From Canis aureus (lineage: Eukaryota > Chordata > Mammalia > Carnivora > Canidae), in assembly GCF_053574225.1 (NCBI RefSeq), contig NC_135621.1:28847001-28911000 (forward strand): DNA of 64,000 nt, written 5' to 3'. The notes beneath the pieces are model-generated. The model saw only the letters and a program-made list of their open reading frames with translations. It ran no database searches and was not told the DNA's origin. The position numbers and the translations under genes were made by a program. The first letter of the stretch is position 1, and every line of letters starts with the position of its first letter. Below are positions 63,682 to 64,000 of the stretch, in pieces.

Positions 63682-63901
63682 GGGATCCCTGGGTGGCGCA
63701 GCGGTTTGTCGCCTGCCTTTGGCCCAGGGCGCGGTCCTGGAGACCCGGGATCGAGTCCCACATCAGGCTCCCGGTGCATGGAGCCTGCTTCTCCCTCTGC
63801 CTGTCTCTCTTTCTCTCCCTCTCTCTGTGACTATCATAAATAAATTTAAAAAAAAAAATTAAAAAAAAAATAATAATAAATAAATAAATAAATAAATAAA
63901 T
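63682..63901 (+). mobile_element. SINEC, second of the pair (young 'GGTGGCGCAGCGG' type)
   Basis: GGGATCCCTGGGTGGCGCAG head and GACTATCATAAATAAAT end with a long (AAAT)n tail. AAAATTTCAGTTCT flanks the pair (63473-63486 and 63902-63915), so only the first element has a complete own site. Confidence 0.94.
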
Positions 63902-64000
63902 AAAATTTCAGTTCTTCAGTGACACTAACCAGATTCCAAGGGCTCAATTGTCACATATGTTTGGTGGCTACTGTAACACATAGATCTAGCCTTTTCCTAC

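Larger units (their letters stand above)
62670..64000 (+). other. FAM227A: FAM227A first intron (5' part)
   Basis: From the putative donor to the right edge. Holds three SINEs (63217-63416, 63487-63681, 63682-63901) and no recognised exon. Confidence 0.45.

Overview
This is a nuclear genomic window from a carnivore, most likely a canid such as the dog. Exons have GT/AG borders and long introns. About 37 tRNA-derived carnivore SINEs (SINEC family, with a GGGCAGCC or GGGATCCCTGGGTGG head, a CT-rich middle and an AATAAATAAA tail) are scattered through it, several young and with intact target-site duplications. There are also older LINE-1 and MIR fragments. Nothing bacterial, viral or plasmid-like was seen.

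The window carries a syntenic block known from human 22q13.1, in reverse orientation: the last exon of SUN2 (+, left edge), GTPBP1 (-, complete, 12 coding exons, 669 aa), JOSD1 (+, complete, 4 coding exons, 202 aa), TOMM22 (-, complete, 4 exons, 142 aa), CBY1 (-, complete coding region, 4 coding exons, 127 aa) and, at the right edge, the probable first exon of FAM227A (+). I read every coding exon boundary from the sequence. Reading phases close exactly for all four complete genes (2010, 609, 429 and 384 nt including stops), so I see no frameshift or pseudogene.

Layout: 1-2410 SUN2 tail; 2411-3535 short intergenic space between converging genes; 3536-27970 GTPBP1 with its 3'UTR on the left and CpG-island promoter on the right; 27970-30880 repeat-bearing spacer; 30880-43215 JOSD1 with its own CpG-island promoter; about 43100-46200 TOMM22, converging on JOSD1; 46260-52580 SINE-dense intergenic space; 52580-62400 CBY1; 62400-64000 the start of FAM227A, head to head with CBY1 across a shared CpG island.

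The genes are functionally separate: nuclear envelope LINC complex (SUN2), translational-type GTPase (GTPBP1), deubiquitinase (JOSD1), mitochondrial import receptor (TOMM22) and a ciliary/Wnt adaptor (CBY1). The promoters are distinctive. The CBY1/FAM227A promoter holds a near-ideal RFX X-box, TOMM22 has tandem ETS sites abutting its start codon, GTPBP1 has a YY1 motif lying over its start codon, and JOSD1 has a full CRE. I found no evidence of a wholly new system. The most useful leads are the ciliary X-box promoter, an overlapping upstream ORF in CBY1, a possible unannotated minus-strand transcript beside JOSD1, a GC hexanucleotide repeat and a perfect 67-bp tandem duplication.
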